A model generated the notes under the pieces. The model had not been told where the DNA came from and did no database searches. It saw nothing but the letters and a program-made list of their open reading frames with translations. The translations under genes were made by a program, and so were the position numbers. 64,000 nucleotides of DNA, from contig NZ_KZ119600.1 of the NCBI RefSeq assembly GCF_002153425.1, positions 4,714,935 through 4,778,934 of the forward strand, given 5' to 3'. Below are positions 45,851-57,358 of this stretch, piece by piece (positions within the stretch are counted from its first letter, which is position 1; the number at the start of each line of letters is the position of its first letter). The DNA is from Litchfieldia alkalitelluris. GTDB taxonomy: Bacteria; Bacillota; Bacilli; Bacillales; Salisediminibacteriaceae.

Positions 45851-47731
45851 TTAAGAATTTATTTTTTTCAATTTTCCTTGCTCTAAATAAACAAGTAAAA
45901 CAGATACGTCAGCAGGATTTACACCTGAAACCCTTGATGCTTGTGCAACAGAAAGTGGCCTTACTTCTGCAAGCTTTTGTTTTGCCTCCATTGCTAACCC
46001 ATTAATAGCCATGTAATCCAGATCTTCAGGAAGTTTTTTGTTCTCCATTTTTTTCATTTTTTGAACTTGATCCAGTTGTTTTGAGATATAGCCTTCATAC
46101 TTAACATGGATTTCAACCTGCTCGGTTACATCACTGTCTAAATTTGTTTCTGGAGGAGCTATTTTTTCAATATGCTCATATTTAATTTCAGGCCTTTTTA
46201 AAAGCAAAGTTGCAGTTGCAGCCTCTTTTAATGGTGAGCCAATTTCTTCAAATAACTCTTTAGCTTCTGAAGGTTTAATCATTGTATTTTTTAAACGATT
46301 AATTTCAGTATCTATAGCTTCTTTCTTCTCTAAATACTTTTTATATCGTTCTTCAGATATTAAATTTATGTCATATCCAATATCTGTAAGTCTTAAATCA
46401 GCATTATCATGTCGTAAAAGTAAACGATATTCTGCTCTAGACGTGAGTAAACGATAAGGCTCATTTGTCCCTTTTGTAACTAAATCGTCAATTAAGACGC
46501 CTATATATGCTTCCGAACGATCAAGAATCACAGGTTCTTTGTTTTGAACCTTCCTTGCAGCATTAATTCCAGCAATTAATCCTTGGCCTGCAGCTTCTTC
46601 ATAGCCACTTGTACCATTTATTTGACCAGCAGTGAAAAGCCCACTAATTTTTTTCGTTTCAAGAGAAGGCCACAACTGTGTCGGAACGATAGAATCGTAC
46701 TCAATGGCATAGCCAGCACGCATCATTCTTACATTTTCCAAGCCAGGTATTGTGCTTAAAATTCGGTGTTGAACATCTTCTGGCATACTCGTAGATAACC
46801 CTTGAACATATACTTCTTGTGTATTGCGTCCCTCTGGCTCTAAAAAGATCTGGTGTCTAGGTTTATCATTAAATCTAACCACTTTATCTTCAATAGAAGG
46901 ACAGTAACGAGGACCTGTTCCTTCAATAATACCTGAATACATTGGTGCGCGATCAAGGTTACTATTAATAATTTCATGTGTCTCATCATTTGTATAAGTC
47001 AACCAGCATGGAAGCTGATCTGTAATATACTTCGTTGTTTCATAAGAAAAAGCACGGGGAACGTCGTCACCTGGTTGTATTTCCGTTTTTGAATAATCGA
47101 TCGTTTGGCTATTTACCCTTGGAGGTGTCCCTGTTTTAAAACGAACCATTTCAAATCCAAGATCCTTTAAATTGTAGGACAGGTTTACAGATGGTTGTTG
47201 ATTATTTGGTCCACTCTCATAAGCTAAATCACCAAGTATAATTTTTCCTCTTAAGTATGTTCCCGTTGTGATGATTACTGCTTTCGCTTTATATTCAGTG
47301 CCCGTTTGAGTGACTACCCCTGTTACAGTATCACCTTCAACAACTAAACCCTCCACCATTCCTTGTCGTAACAATAGATTTTCCGTTTCTTCTATTGTTT
47401 TTTTCATTTCATGCTGATATAAAAACTTGTCTGCTTGAGCACGCAGCGCACGAACGGCGGGGCCTTTACCTGTATTAAGCATTCTCATTTGAATGTGTGT
47501 CTTATCAATATTTTTGGCCATTTCTCCACCAAGGGCATCAATTTCCCTAACAACGATTCCCTTTGCTGGTCCCCCTACTGAAGGGTTACACGGCATATAT
47601 GCAATAGCATCTAGATTTAATGTCAGCATTAACGTCTTTGCACCCATTCGTGCAGAAGCTAGACCAGCTTCAACACCTGCGTGTCCTGCACCAATGACTA
47701 TGACATCAAATTCTCCTCCTTGATAACTCAA
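45851..47731 (-). CDS. mnmG: tRNA uridine-5-carboxymethylaminomethyl modification enzyme MnmG
   Basis: 626 residues. FAD motif [21 protein letters not shown] (10-30), [23 protein letters not shown] and [20 protein letters not shown] start at 47731 behind GGAGGAGAGG. With MnmE it modifies U34 of split-box tRNAs using FAD and folate. The mnmE gap is 34 bases. Confidence 0.98.
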   Translation of the reverse strand: MSYQGGEFDVIVIGAGHAGVEAGLASARMGAKTLMLTLNLDAIAYMPCNPSVGGPAKGIVVREIDALGGEMAKNIDKTHIQMRMLNTGKGPAVRALRAQADKFLYQHEMKKTIEETENLLLRQGMVEGLVVEGDTVTGVVTQTGTEYKAKAVIITTGTYLRGKIILGDLAYESGPNNQQPSVNLSYNLKDLGFEMVRFKTGTPPRVNSQTIDYSKTEIQPGDDVPRAFSYETTKYITDQLPCWLTYTNDETHEIINSNLDRAPMYSGIIEGTGPRYCPSIEDKVVRFNDKPRHQIFLEPEGRNTQEVYVQGLSTSMPEDVQHRILSTIPGLENVRMMRAGYAIEYDSIVPTQLWPSLETKKISGLFTAGQINGTSGYEEAAGQGLIAGINAARKVQNKEPVILDRSEAYIGVLIDDLVTKGTNEPYRLLTSRAEYRLLLRHDNADLRLTDIGYDINLISEERYKKYLEKKEAIDTEINRLKNTMIKPSEAKELFEEIGSPLKEAATATLLLKRPEIKYEHIEKIAPPETNLDSDVTEQVEIHVKYEGYISKQLDQVQKMKKMENKKLPEDLDYMAINGLAMEAKQKLAEVRPLSVAQASRVSGVNPADVSVLLVYLEQGKLKKINS

Positions 47732-47765
47732 ATTACCTCTCCTCCTTTAATGAAGCTAGTTTCGG

Positions 47766-49142
47766 TTATTTTCCTAAACAAAATTGTGAAAACAATTGAT
47801 CAATTAAGCTTTCATGGACGCTATCTCCAATTACTTCTCCTAATAGTTCCCACGCTTTTGTAATATCTATTTGAATGACATCAACAGGCATTCCCACTTC
47901 AATGGCCCCAAGTGCATCATTGACTGCAGTTTTAGCCTGATTTAGTAGAGAAATATGTCGAGAATTAGAGACATATGTTAAGTCCTCTGATTCCAATCCT
48001 CCACCAAAGAACAATTGCTTAATAGCTTCTTCAAGCTCATCAACCCCTTCATCCTTTAAAAGAGATGTAGTTACTATAGGTTGATCTATTGCTAATTCTT
48101 TTACAAGATTAAGATTGATCTTTTGTGGTAAATCTGTTTTATTAATGATGATAATTCGATCACGTCCATCACTAATTTGGAATAATTCTTCGTCTGCAGA
48201 AGTTAACTCCTCATTATTATTTAAGACTAGCAGAACTAACTCTGAATCTAAAACAACTTTTCTTGATCTCTCTACTCCTAGTTTTTCAACAATATCCTCT
48301 GTTTCTCGAATACCTGCTGTATCTAATAATCGGAGTGGAACTCCTCGGACATTAACATACTCTTCAATAACATCTCTTGTCGTTCCAGGAATATCAGTTA
48401 CGATTGCTTTATTATCATGAACTAAACTGTTTAATAAGGATGATTTCCCGACATTAGGTCTTCCAATAATGACTGTAGACAACCCTTCACGTAATATTTT
48501 CCCTTGTTGTGCAGTTGCTAAAAGCTTATCTATTCCTTTATTTACTATTTCTGCTTTTTCCTTAAGAATTCCCAATGTCATTTCTTCCGCATCATATTCA
48601 GGATAATCTATATTCACTTCAACGTGAGCTACAGTTTCCAATAGCTCCTGTCGTAACTTTTGAATACGAATAGAGAGCTTTCCTTCAATTTGTGACATTG
48701 CTACATTCATTGCCTTATCCGTTTTGGCACGTATTAAATCCATTACACCTTCTGCCTGGGATAAATCAATTCTTCCATTTAAGAAAGCACGTTTTGTAAA
48801 TTCTCCTGGCTCAGCTAATCTTGCTCCCTGTCCCAATACAAGCTGCAAAATTTTATTAACGGAAACTAATCCACCATGACAATTTATTTCAATCATATTT
48901 TCCTTTGTAAAGGTTCTTGGTGCTAGCAATACAGAAACCATCACTTCCTCAATAATATCTCCAGACATTGGATCTATGATGTGACCATAGTTAATAGTAT
49001 GACTCTCTACCTCTGTTAGCTTCTTCTTACCTTTATATATGTTATCACCTATTTGAATTGCATCTTCACCACTCACCCTAATGATGGCAATTGCTCCCTC
49101 ACCCATTGGAGTGGATATGGCCGCGATTGTATCCATTTCCAT
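47766..49142 (-). CDS. mnmE: tRNA modification GTPase MnmE
   Basis: 458 residues. N-terminal folate-binding domain ([22 protein letters not shown]), helical domain, G domain with [20 protein letters not shown] and NKTD, and the C-terminal CLGK tetrapeptide with the catalytic cysteine of the family. ATG at 49142. Heads the mnmE-mnmG-rsmG operon. Confidence 0.98.
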   Translation of the reverse strand: MEMDTIAAISTPMGEGAIAIIRVSGEDAIQIGDNIYKGKKKLTEVESHTINYGHIIDPMSGDIIEEVMVSVLLAPRTFTKENMIEINCHGGLVSVNKILQLVLGQGARLAEPGEFTKRAFLNGRIDLSQAEGVMDLIRAKTDKAMNVAMSQIEGKLSIRIQKLRQELLETVAHVEVNIDYPEYDAEEMTLGILKEKAEIVNKGIDKLLATAQQGKILREGLSTVIIGRPNVGKSSLLNSLVHDNKAIVTDIPGTTRDVIEEYVNVRGVPLRLLDTAGIRETEDIVEKLGVERSRKVVLDSELVLLVLNNNEELTSADEELFQISDGRDRIIIINKTDLPQKINLNLVKELAIDQPIVTTSLLKDEGVDELEEAIKQLFFGGGLESEDLTYVSNSRHISLLNQAKTAVNDALGAIEVGMPVDVIQIDITKAWELLGEVIGDSVHESLIDQLFSQFCLGK

Positions 49143-49290
49143 CTTCTACACCTCTATTACATTATAAAAATTGACAAAAATTATTAATAACTCTCCATCA
49201 TTATAGAATATCATAAAGCCCTCTGATTACAAAGAATTCCTTCTTCATACAATATTGGCATTTATACTCTATCTCAATCAATTTATCACA

Positions 49291-49400
49291 TGTTGATAAC
49301 TTTTTAATGAAATTCCCCAATCTAAAACAAAAATGTTCTCTAATAATATCCCCATGTGGATAACTTATATAAAGGGTTGTTAAACATTGATTGTGGATAT
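49291..49400. promoter_or_regulatory. DnaA boxes upstream of mnmE
   Basis: TGTGGATAA at 49355-49363 is a perfect reverse box; TGTTGATAA (49291-49299) and TGTGGATAT (49392-49400) have one mismatch. They lie in the 468-base gap between jag and mnmE, 3.7 kb from dnaA. Otherwise the gap holds only the jag terminator. Confidence 0.55.
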
Positions 49401-49505
49401 TTATTTTCCGCTCTTATGTCAAGCATCCTAGATTTATATGAATGCAGTTAGTTGAGCTAGGGTAAAATTCCCGTTCCTTGGAGAAGCCAACTAGCCCCTT
49501 TTAGA

Positions 49506-49551
49506 TACAAAAAAAGTGTACCAAGGATAAATTACCCTCGATACACTTTCA
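49506..49551 (-). terminator. Terminator after jag
   Basis: AAAGTGTA (49513-49520) and TACACTTT (49542-49549) enclose a longer imperfect stem (CCAAGG/CCCTCG with wobble pairs); on the minus strand TTTTTTTTG follows. It ends the rpmH-rnpA-yidD-yidC-jag unit. Confidence 0.75.
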
Positions 49552-49610
49552 AATTTGAAGATCAAGCTCTTAATATAATGTATGCTAGCTTTCATAGGTG
49601 ACTGTATGAA

Positions 49611-50228
49611 TTATTTAGGAGCTACGATAATACGGCGATTTGGTTCCTCACCATCGGAATAAGTCTTAACGCCCTTTACATTCTGCAAAGCAGTATGAAT
49701 AATTTTACGTTCATGAGCATTCATTGGCTCTAAACGAACTTCTCTTTTTGTTCGAATAGCTTTACTAGATAAACGGGCAGCAAGGGTTTCTAACGCTTCT
49801 TTTCTTCTCTCTCTATACCCTTCTGCATCAAGATAGATCCGAACATAATTACTAGATTGACGGTTTGCAACGAGATTTACTAAATATTGTAAAGAGTCAA
49901 GTGTTTGTCCTCGTTTTCCAATTAAAACGCCAATATCGACCCCAGTAATATTTAGGAAAACTCCATCTTTTTTCTCTTCTTTATCTACGCTGGCTGAGAT
50001 CCCCATTTTATCAATGGTATCCCTTAAAAATAAGATAGCTTCTTTCACTGGATCTGGTTTTAGCGTCACTTCTACTACTGCAGGTTTACCACCAAGTAAC
50101 CCTAGAAAACCTTTTTGTGGCTCTTCCAGCACTGAAATAGTCACGTTGTCTTTTTCGGTACCAAGCTTCGATAATCCTAACTCAATGGCTTCATCCACCG
50201 TTTTTCCTGATACAGTCACTTTTCTCAC
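49611..50228 (-). CDS. jag: RNA-binding protein Jag (KhpB)
   Basis: 205 residues. Jag-N domain 1-50 ([31 protein letters not shown]), KH domain with [21 protein letters not shown] and R3H domain with [14 protein letters not shown]. The GTG start overlaps the yidC stop by four bases. RNA chaperone partner of KhpA, linked to cell elongation and to SpoIIIJ. Confidence 0.96.
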   Translation of the reverse strand: MRKVTVSGKTVDEAIELGLSKLGTEKDNVTISVLEEPQKGFLGLLGGKPAVVEVTLKPDPVKEAILFLRDTIDKMGISASVDKEEKKDGVFLNITGVDIGVLIGKRGQTLDSLQYLVNLVANRQSSNYVRIYLDAEGYRERRKEALETLAARLSSKAIRTKREVRLEPMNAHERKIIHTALQNVKGVKTYSDGEEPNRRIIVAPK

Positions 50229-51043
50229 TTGCCCTTCGCTCCCCCTGTACTAGGCTGTGGGTCTTTATCTTTCCCCACATTTGGCCCTGTAATAAAGTAT
50301 GTTTGAACGATCATAAACAAGTTACCAATTACCCAATAAAGTGCCATAGCTGCTGGGAAGAATGCTGCAAAAGCCATGATCATTATCGGCATAATATACA
50401 TCAACATGCGCATTTGTGGGTTATCCTGTACCATCATCATTTTTTGCTGAATAAATGTTGTTGCACCAGCAATTAATGGTAATAAGTAATATGGATCTGC
50501 TGCACCTAATTCAAACCATAAGAACATTTGCGGATCAAAATGACCATAAGCTTCTGGATCAATTCCAGGATTGATATATGGTGTTCTAATGATAGCATGA
50601 TATAACGCAATTAGAATTGGCATTTGTACAAAAATTGGTAAACACCCTGCTAAAGGATTTACATTATGTTTTTGGAAAAGTGCCATTGTCTCTTGCTGTA
50701 GTTTTTGTTGCGTTTGCTGATCTTTAGCACTGTATTTTTCCTGTAGCTTTTTCATTTCTGGTTGTAATGCTTGCATTGCCTTCGTACTTTTAGTCTGTTT
50801 GATCATTAATGGTAGAATCAAGATTCTTAGTAAAATTGTAACAATAATGATCGCAATACCATAACTGTTATTAAATGTTTCAGCAATCGTCGTCATTAGC
50901 CAAGATAATGGATATACAAAGTAGGAATCCCAGATCCCTTCTCTTCCTTCAGTAATTGGCTCATTGACGTTAAAACAGCCTGTCATTATTAACATTAAAC
51001 CTATAAGTAAAATAACTAATCCTATTTTTCTTTTTACTGACAC
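50225..51043 (-). CDS. spoIIIJ: Membrane insertase YidC (SpoIIIJ type), lipoprotein
   Basis: 272 residues from the GTG at 51043 behind AGGAGGG. Lipoprotein signal ending LMLIMTGC (lipobox, Cys about 24), then five membrane helices of the Gram-positive Oxa1 family: [21 protein letters not shown] with the conserved arginine in the hydrophilic groove, [20 protein letters not shown] and the [20 protein letters not shown] region. Inserts membrane proteins; needed for forespore development in B. subtilis. The SpoIIIJ versus YqjG paralogue choice rests on the location beside jag. Confidence 0.95.
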   Translation of the reverse strand: MSVKRKIGLVILLIGLMLIMTGCFNVNEPITEGREGIWDSYFVYPLSWLMTTIAETFNNSYGIAIIIVTILLRILILPLMIKQTKSTKAMQALQPEMKKLQEKYSAKDQQTQQKLQQETMALFQKHNVNPLAGCLPIFVQMPILIALYHAIIRTPYINPGIDPEAYGHFDPQMFLWFELGAADPYYLLPLIAGATTFIQQKMMMVQDNPQMRMLMYIMPIMIMAFAAFFPAAMALYWVIGNLFMIVQTYFITGPNVGKDKDPQPSTGGAKGK

Positions 51044-51115
51044 ACGCGGCCCTCCTAAATACAAATATATTTATATGATAAACGTCATTCATTGAATGAC
51101 CGAAAAAACTATTTT

Positions 51116-51337
51116 TTACTCTTTACGCTCTGGAACTGGATCATGCCCTCCTGGATGAAAAGGATGACATTTCAAGATTCGAATAAAAGTTAAGAAAAAA
51201 CCTTTAAATGCACCAAATCTTTGAATTGCTTCATATCCATAGTGTGAGCAGCTCGGATAAAATCGACATCGTGGTGGAGTATAACGTGAGATATAATTTT
51301 GATAGAAACGAATTGCTCCTAATAAAAGCCTTTTCAT
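51116..51337 (-). CDS. yidD: Membrane protein insertion efficiency factor YidD
   Basis: 73 residues: [31 protein letters not shown] and [12 protein letters not shown] are the family signatures, with three cysteines (C-R-F-Y-P-S-C). Amphipathic, membrane-associated; sits between rnpA and yidC as in most bacteria. It is 19 bases from rnpA. Confidence 0.95.
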   Translation of the reverse strand: MKRLLLGAIRFYQNYISRYTPPRCRFYPSCSHYGYEAIQRFGAFKGFFLTFIRILKCHPFHPGGHDPVPERKE

Positions 51338-51356
51338 TTCCTCACCACCTCAAGCA

Positions 51357-51695
51357 TTATTTTAAAAGTTTTCCTAGCTTGAAAACATGTTTCAGTGATT
51401 TATTTATGCTAAGCATGTCCATTTCTGTCACTGGCTTTCTTGCTATAAGTACAACGTCATATGATCCATTCAAACTAGGGATAAGTTCACGTAAACCTTC
51501 TCTCAATAATCGTTTGATTCGGTTTCTTATAACAGCATTTCCTAGTTTTTTACTTACTGATAGACCTATACGAATGTTTTTTTGATCAGTCTTTTTTAAT
51601 TTATATACAACAAATTGTCGATTAGCAACAGATGATCCCCGTTGAAAAACAACTTGAAATTCTTCATTTTTTTTCAACCGGTTTTCTTTCTTCAT
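51357..51695 (-). CDS. rnpA: Ribonuclease P protein component
   Basis: 112 residues from the ATG at 51695. MKKENRLKKNEEFQVVFQRG and the RNRIKRLLREGLR signature (RNR motif). Partners the RnpB ribozyme for tRNA 5' maturation. Confidence 0.97.
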   Translation of the reverse strand: MKKENRLKKNEEFQVVFQRGSSVANRQFVVYKLKKTDQKNIRIGLSVSKKLGNAVIRNRIKRLLREGLRELIPSLNGSYDVVLIARKPVTEMDMLSINKSLKHVFKLGKLLK

Positions 51696-51897
51696 CACTA
51701 CACCCCGTAAACATATCAATGATTCTAATGAATCCAAGTATCATTATAAAGAATAATCCACTATATCTCCATCATTTTATGCAATCAAGTAAAATTACAT
51801 AAATCATTACGAGTATAGCCTAAAAAAATACTAAATAAATCAGTAGGAACAAATATTATATAGTATATAAAGTTAAAAAAGTAATAGCTCTATTATC

Positions 51898-51928
51898 ACG
51901 AAAAAAAAACCACTGAAAAGTCAGTGGT
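51898..51928 (-). terminator. Hairpin between rpmH and rnpA
   Basis: ACCACTGA (51909-51916) and TCAGTGGT (51921-51928), 4-base loop, followed on the minus strand by TTTTTTTTTT. It begins five bases past the rpmH stop and probably reduces, not stops, read-through into rnpA, so L34 outnumbers RnpA. Confidence 0.85.
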
Positions 51929-51932
51929 TAAA

Positions 51933-52070
51933 TTAAGCAGATAATACTTTTCTGCCTTTACGTCGACGATTTGCTAAAACTCTTCTACCATTTTTAGTAC
52001 TCATTCTAGCACGGAAACCGTGATTTTTTTTACGTTTACGATTATTTGGATTAAATGTTGGTTTACCCAT
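51933..52070 (-). CDS. rpmH: 50S ribosomal protein L34
   Basis: 45 residues, too short for many gene lists: [48 protein letters not shown] at 52070 behind GGAGGTG. The N-terminus GKPTFNPN differs from the usual KRTFQPN of bacilli and makes the protein one residue longer. First gene leftward of oriC. Confidence 0.97.
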   Translation of the reverse strand: MGKPTFNPNNRKRKKNHGFRARMSTKNGRRVLANRRRKGRKVLSA

Positions 52071-52610
52071 TTATAACACCTCCTGCGGGAAATATCTAAC
52101 GACAGTCTTGTAAATTATATGAAAGTCGTAATCCAATGTCAAGGTTTTCTCTGATATAAACAAGTTTTTCCTGTCTATTCAAATTTAACCTCTCATTATA
52201 TTTACATTCATATTGCTCCCCTGGATACGGAAACAACTTTACGGTAATTGTACTCCCTTTTCGTAGGTAGCTGAACTCCTCGAGAAGTATCCAGTATCTC
52301 TCCTTGCTGCGTTGTATCTGTGGCCATACTATATGAATAACATCATTTAATTAAGCGTATTATAATCATTACCCTTCTCCAGAACAAATAATTCTTTACA
52401 TATTTCCTTCATTTGTTTTCTTCAATTAAATCATGCACGATTCTTCTTCGTTTGTCATACTTCAAAATTTTCGTAATCGAATCAACGTCTCGTCTTTAAT
52501 TTAAGTAAGCTGGAAACTTAAATTCTCATGTCGATCTGAACTCATCTCCAGCTACTAAATAGTATTTACAAAACATACAAAAATAATTTTTTATTATCGC
52601 TTCCTCATTT
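52071..52610. other. Leftward part of the origin region, no gene
   Basis: 540 AT-rich bases that must contain the rpmH promoter. I see no open frame with a ribosome site and no DnaA box of good quality. Confidence 0.5.
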
Positions 52611-52927
52611 TGTGGACAACTTTCAACAATTTTTTCACATGTTAACAGACATTTCGACATATTATACACAGTATCTTGTGTTGTGGAAAACATTTAAACA
52701 CAACAGGTTGAATCTTGTGGATAACTTGTCCTAAACGTTGCTAACACTGTTTTTATTTGATATCATATTCTTGTTTTTTCTAGTGGAAAACTTGTGTTAC
52801 AATAGAAACTATCCACAACTGTTAGTAACTATGTGGATAGTTATTCTCACTATATGGACAAGCTTTTCCACAGAGCTGTGGAAAATGTTTATGATTATTT
52901 TTCTTCTTTATTATATATTTTTCCACA
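52611..52927. other. oriC: oriC upstream DnaA-box region (incA/incB-like) and dnaA promoter
   Basis: Perfect boxes TTATACACA (52662-52670) and TGTGGATAA (52716-52724), and single-mismatch boxes at 52611, 52631, 52682, 52809, 52832, 52864, 52877 and 52919. Both orientations occur, with TTTTCCACAGAGCTGTGGAAAA as a facing pair. A TACAAT (52798-52803) is a possible dnaA -10. Clustered boxes before dnaA imply autoregulation and the first half of a bipartite origin. Confidence 0.9.
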
Positions 52928-53055
52928 ATTATCGAGTAGAATATATATTCACCCATATACAAAGCACTTGTACAATACTTATACAAAACGGATTTTGTTT
53001 TAGAAATTCGTTTATCTGTTATGGAACAATTCCTTGATAAAGGAGGGAAAGGGTT

Positions 53056-54414
53056 TTGGAAAACCTAAATGATCTATGGGATCAGGTACTAAAATTAATT
53101 CAAGGTAAAGTTAGTAAGCCTAGCTTTGATACTTGGTTTAAATTTACGAAAGCTGACTCCATTGACCAAAGCACTAATACAATTACTGTCATCGCACCTA
53201 ATGAATTTGCTAGGGATTGGTTGGAAAATAGATATTTTGCAATCATCACAGAAACGTTAAATGAATTAACTGGTGCTGAACTAGAAGCAAGATTTGTTTT
53301 ACCAAAAGAAGAAAAAAATGACGATCTTGAATTACTTGATAAAGTCAAACCACCAATCAAACAAACTGTCCAATCAAACGGCGATACACCAAAAAGTATG
53401 TTAAATCCTAAATACACTTTTGATACCTTCGTTATAGGTAGTGGAAACCGTTTTGCACATGCTGCTTCCCTTGCAGTTGCTGAAGCGCCAGCTAAAGCTT
53501 ACAATCCTTTATTTATATATGGGGGCGTCGGTCTTGGTAAGACTCACTTAATGCATGCTATTGGCCATTATGTTATTGATCATAATCCAAGTGCTAAAGT
53601 AGTTTATTTGTCGTCTGAAAAATTCACAAATGAATTTATAAATTCTATTAGGGATAATAAAGCCGTTAATTTTAGAAATAAATACCGTAATGTTGATGTC
53701 TTATTAATAGACGATATTCAGTTCCTTGCTGGAAAAGAACAAACACAAGAAGAATTTTTCCATACGTTTAATGCATTACATGAGGAACGTAAACAAATCG
53801 TTATTTCTAGTGACCGTCCCCCAAAGGAAATTCCAACCTTAGAGGACAGGCTTCGTTCACGTTTTGAATGGGGATTAATTACAGATATTACTCCACCAGA
53901 TTTAGAGACGCGAATCGCAATTTTACGTAAAAAAGCTAAAGCAGAAAACCTAGATATACCGAATGAAGTTATGCTATATATTGCTAATCAAATAGACACT
54001 AATATACGTGAATTAGAAGGAGCACTTATTCGGGTTGTTGCGTACTCTTCGCTAATAAACCAGGATATGAATGCAGATTTAGCAGCAGTGGCTCTTAAAG
54101 ATATTATTCCTAATTCCAAACCTAAAGTGATTACAATTCCAGATATTCAAAAAACGGTTGCAGAAGCTTTCAATATTAGAGTTGATGAATTAAAAGCGAA
54201 AAAGCGGACAAAGACCGTGGCTTACCCTAGGCAGATTGCTATGTACTTATCCCGCGAACTAACTGATAATTCACTACCTAAAATAGGAAATGAGTTTGGT
54301 GGTCGGGATCATACGACAGTCATTCATGCTCATGAGAAAATTTCTAGATTGTTTACATCGGATATGGAGCTTCAACGACAAATTCAAGAAATCAAAGAGC
54401 AATTGAAATCATAA
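53056..54414 (+). CDS. dnaA: Chromosomal replication initiator DnaA
   Basis: 452 residues, TTG start at 53056 behind AGGAGGGAAAGGG. Domain I 1-80 ([21 protein letters not shown]), linker II 85-115, AAA+ III with Walker [10 protein letters not shown] (156-164), Walker [13 protein letters not shown], and DNA-binding domain IV with the signature [15 protein letters not shown]. Binds DnaA boxes on both sides of its own gene and opens the unwinding element. Confidence 0.99.
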   Translation: MENLNDLWDQVLKLIQGKVSKPSFDTWFKFTKADSIDQSTNTITVIAPNEFARDWLENRYFAIITETLNELTGAELEARFVLPKEEKNDDLELLDKVKPPIKQTVQSNGDTPKSMLNPKYTFDTFVIGSGNRFAHAASLAVAEAPAKAYNPLFIYGGVGLGKTHLMHAIGHYVIDHNPSAKVVYLSSEKFTNEFINSIRDNKAVNFRNKYRNVDVLLIDDIQFLAGKEQTQEEFFHTFNALHEERKQIVISSDRPPKEIPTLEDRLRSRFEWGLITDITPPDLETRIAILRKKAKAENLDIPNEVMLYIANQIDTNIRELEGALIRVVAYSSLINQDMNADLAAVALKDIIPNSKPKVITIPDIQKTVAEAFNIRVDELKAKKRTKTVAYPRQIAMYLSRELTDNSLPKIGNEFGGRDHTTVIHAHEKISRLFTSDMELQRQIQEIKEQLKS

Positions 54415-54432
54415 CTTTACGCTTGTTAACAA

Positions 54433-54600
54433 TGTGCATAACTGTTACGTAGTTACCAACACTTTTTCCACATGTGGAAAACTATGCTAGACATTCAATT
54501 TTTGCACTTATCAACATGTTAACAGCCCTTATTACTATTACTTCTATAAATTTATTAAATAAAAATAATAATATTCTTTAAAACTTAGATTTTTTTTAAT
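54433..54600. other. oriC: oriC unwinding region (incC-like): DnaA boxes, DnaA-trios, AT-rich DUE
   Basis: Between dnaA and dnaN: TGTGCATAA (54433-54441), the facing pair TTTTCCACA/TGTGGAAAA (54464-54481) and TTATCAACA (54508-54516). A short GC patch (AGCCC) follows, then TTA-TTA-CTA-TTA-CTT-CTA (54529-54546), whose complement reads 3'-AAT-AAT-GAT-AAT-GAA-GAT-5', matching DnaA-trio elements at five of six positions. From 54547 to 54600 the sequence is almost entirely A/T. Confidence 0.88.
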
Positions 54601-54633
54601 GCAAAATATAGGCATAGAAAGTGAGGAAGGAAA

Positions 54634-55776
54634 ATGAAGTTTACAATCCATCGTGATCATTTCGTCCAAAGTGTTCAACATGTTTCAAAAGCAATATCAC
54701 CTAGAACGACGATTCCTGCTTTAACAGGTATTAAAATAGTTGCCTCTGATGAAGGTGTTACATTAACTGGTAGTGATTCAGATATTTCAATTGAGGCTTT
54801 TATTCCTAAAGAAGATGAAGAATTACAATTAGTTGAAATCATAGAAGAAGGAAGTATTGTATTACAAGCTAGATTTTTTGCTGATATCGTTAAGAAGCTT
54901 CCTGAAAATACAATTGAAATAACTGTATCTGATAACTATTTAACTACTTTAAAATCTGGTTCTTCGGAGTTTAATTTAAACGGTTTAGATCCAGAAGAAT
55001 ATCCAAGGCTTCCTGAAATTGAAGAAAATAATATCTTTAAAGTTCCTACAGATTTATTAAAAAATATAATTCGTCAAACTGTATTTGCAGTTTCTACTGT
55101 AGAGACAAGGCCGATTTTAACTGGAGTCCATTGGACGCTTGAAGATGGTTTATTAGCATGTACAGCAACGGACAGTCATCGTTTGGCGATGCGACATGCT
55201 AAAGTAGAAACTAATTCTGGTGAGTTAGAATTTTCAAATGTAGTAATCCCTGGTAAAAGTCTTAATGAATTAAATAAAATTTTAGATGAAAAAGACGAAT
55301 GGGTTGAAATTATCGTTACAGATAATCAAATTTTATTTAAGGGGAAAAACATTCTATTTTTCTCAAGACTATTAGACGGGAACTATCCAGCTACAAAAAA
55401 TATGATACCCACTCATTCCAAAACTAGTGTTACTTTAGATACTAAAAAGCTTACTCAAGCAATCGAACGTGCCCTACTTCTATCAAGAGATGGGAAAAAT
55501 AATGTTGTAAACTTAAAAGCTATGGAAAGTGGAGAAATGGAAATTACTTCTGTAACACCAGAGGTTGGTAAGGTTACTGAGGAATTAGATACGATTAATT
55601 ACACTGGTGAAGAATTACGCATTTCTTTTAACGGTAAAAACATTATTGATGCTTTGAAAGTAATTGATTCTACAGAAGTAACAATTGATTTCACTGGTGC
55701 CATGAGTCCTTTTGTCATGAAACCAACGGAACATGATAATATGCTTCATCTTTTCTCACCTGTAAGAACATACTAG
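54634..55776 (+). CDS. dnaN: DNA polymerase III beta subunit (sliding clamp)
   Basis: 380 residues; MKFTIHRDHFVQSVQHVSKAI, TVFAVSTVETRPILTGVHWTLEDG and the closing MPS/VMKPTEHDNMLHLFSPVRTY. Three repeated clamp domains. ATG at 54634 behind GAGGAAGG. Encircles DNA and tethers polymerase. Confidence 0.99.
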   Translation: MKFTIHRDHFVQSVQHVSKAISPRTTIPALTGIKIVASDEGVTLTGSDSDISIEAFIPKEDEELQLVEIIEEGSIVLQARFFADIVKKLPENTIEITVSDNYLTTLKSGSSEFNLNGLDPEEYPRLPEIEENNIFKVPTDLLKNIIRQTVFAVSTVETRPILTGVHWTLEDGLLACTATDSHRLAMRHAKVETNSGELEFSNVVIPGKSLNELNKILDEKDEWVEIIVTDNQILFKGKNILFFSRLLDGNYPATKNMIPTHSKTSVTLDTKKLTQAIERALLLSRDGKNNVVNLKAMESGEMEITSVTPEVGKVTEELDTINYTGEELRISFNGKNIIDALKVIDSTEVTIDFTGAMSPFVMKPTEHDNMLHLFSPVRTY

Positions 55777-55845
55777 TTAAAATATTTATTACTTATGGAT
55801 TTTTTCTTCAAACATCATGATTAAAACAAAAAAATGATTTTTAAT

Positions 55846-55878
55846 AGCTGCCGATCGCTCGGTAGCTTTCTCTTTTTC
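55846..55878 (+). terminator. dnaN terminator
   Basis: AGCTGCCGA (55846-55854) and TCGGTAGCT (55859-55867), 4-base loop, then TTCTCTTTTT. Confidence 0.85.
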
Positions 55879-56004
55879 ACGTTTTAAAATATGAATTGGC
55901 GTTCTTTCGATTATTTTAGTACAATATATATTAGGGTTTTTTGCGTTCTGTTAAGAAATGTCTTATCTGTATAGACAGATTGATTAGAAAGATGGTGACC
56001 TATT

Positions 56005-56223
56005 TTGGAACAAACGCTGCGAATTAAAGAAGAATACATCACATTAGGCCAAGTTTTAAAGGAAGTTGGTCTTATAGGTACAGGTGGAGCTGCAAAGTGG
56101 TTTTTACAAGAAAATCCAGTCTTGATAAATGAGACAGAAGAAAACCGTCGCGGTAAAAAACTTTACCCAGGAGACAGAATTGATATCGAAGACTTTGGAA
56201 CTGTGTTTATTGAAGAGGGATAG
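56005..56223 (+). CDS. rlbA: S4-domain RNA-binding protein RlbA (YaaA)
   Basis: 72 residues, TTG start at 56005. An S4 domain: [48 protein letters not shown]. In B. subtilis it is linked to large-subunit ribosome biogenesis. Two bases from recF, so co-transcribed with it. Confidence 0.93.
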   Translation: MEQTLRIKEEYITLGQVLKEVGLIGTGGAAKWFLQENPVLINETEENRRGKKLYPGDRIDIEDFGTVFIEEG

Positions 56224-56225
56224 AC

Positions 56226-57347
56226 TTGTATATTAATCAAATTACCTTAAAAGACTATCGGAACTATGACCAATTGGATTTAACATTTGAAAACAAGGTT
56301 AATGTGATCATTGGAGAAAATGCTCAGGGAAAAACTAATCTCATGGAGGCTGTTTATGTTTTAGCTATGGCTAAATCTCATCGAACACCTAGGGATAAGG
56401 AGTTAATTCGCTGGGATCAGCCGTTTGCAAAAATAGAAGGTAACCTTCATAACCGTAATGGACCACTCCAGATGGAAGTGGTGTTTTCTAATAAAGGCAA
56501 GAAAGTAAGAATAAATAGAATCGAAAAGAAGCGGTTAAGTGATTATATTGGTACATGCAATATCGTAATGTTCGCCCCAGAAGACCTCAATCTAGTTAAA
56601 GGAAGTCCACAAGTAAGACGTCGGTTTTTAGATATGGAAATGGGGCAAATACATCCTGTATATTTATACCACTTATCGCAATATCATAAAGTTTTAAAGC
56701 AACGAAATCAGTGGTTAAAGGATGTCCAGCAGCGTAAACAAAAACCAGATAATACGATGTTGGACGTGATTACAGACCAACTCATTACATCAGCAGTTTC
56801 AGTGATAGAAAAAAGATTTTCTTTTATTAGAAAACTAGAGAAATGGGCAAAACCTATTCACAATGAAATTAGTCGTGGTAGTGAGGTTTTAAGTATTAAG
56901 TATATTCCATCAATTAACGTATCAGAAGACATGGATTTGTCGACAATGAGAGTAAAGATAGAGGAAGATTTTCATCGATTAAGAGAAAAAGAACTGATCA
57001 GAGGAACAACAATCGTAGGACCACACCGAGATGATCTTCAATTTCTCGTTAATGATCGTGATATTCAAACTTATGGCTCACAAGGCCAGCAAAGAACGAC
57101 TGCATTATCCTTAAAGTTAGCTGAAATAGAACTAATCCATGAGAAGGTTGGGGAATATCCAATTCTATTATTAGATGACGTCTTATCAGAATTGGATGAC
57201 TACCGACAATCTCATTTACTAAATACAATTCAAGGAAAAGTACAGACTTTTGTAACTACTACTAGTGTTGAAGGAATACATCATCAAACTTTACAAGAAG
57301 CACAGATGTACATTGTCAGAAATGGCAGTATCGAAGTGAAAAGGTGA
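56226..57347 (+). CDS. recF: DNA replication/repair ATPase RecF
   Basis: 373 residues, TTG start at 56226. Walker [14 protein letters not shown] (31-43), ABC signature [15 protein letters not shown] and Walker [16 protein letters not shown]-like ABC ATPase that loads RecA at gaps with RecO and RecR. Confidence 0.98.
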   Translation: MYINQITLKDYRNYDQLDLTFENKVNVIIGENAQGKTNLMEAVYVLAMAKSHRTPRDKELIRWDQPFAKIEGNLHNRNGPLQMEVVFSNKGKKVRINRIEKKRLSDYIGTCNIVMFAPEDLNLVKGSPQVRRRFLDMEMGQIHPVYLYHLSQYHKVLKQRNQWLKDVQQRKQKPDNTMLDVITDQLITSAVSVIEKRFSFIRKLEKWAKPIHNEISRGSEVLSIKYIPSINVSEDMDLSTMRVKIEEDFHRLREKELIRGTTIVGPHRDDLQFLVNDRDIQTYGSQGQQRTTALSLKLAEIELIHEKVGEYPILLLDDVLSELDDYRQSHLLNTIQGKVQTFVTTTSVEGIHHQTLQEAQMYIVRNGSIEVKR

Positions 57348-57358
57348 GGTGGCGTTAA

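Noticed and set aside
52738..53037. 99-codon frame upstream of dnaA
   Set aside because: It spans the DnaA-box region; translation is F/L/I-rich with no ribosome site, typical of AT-rich DNA.
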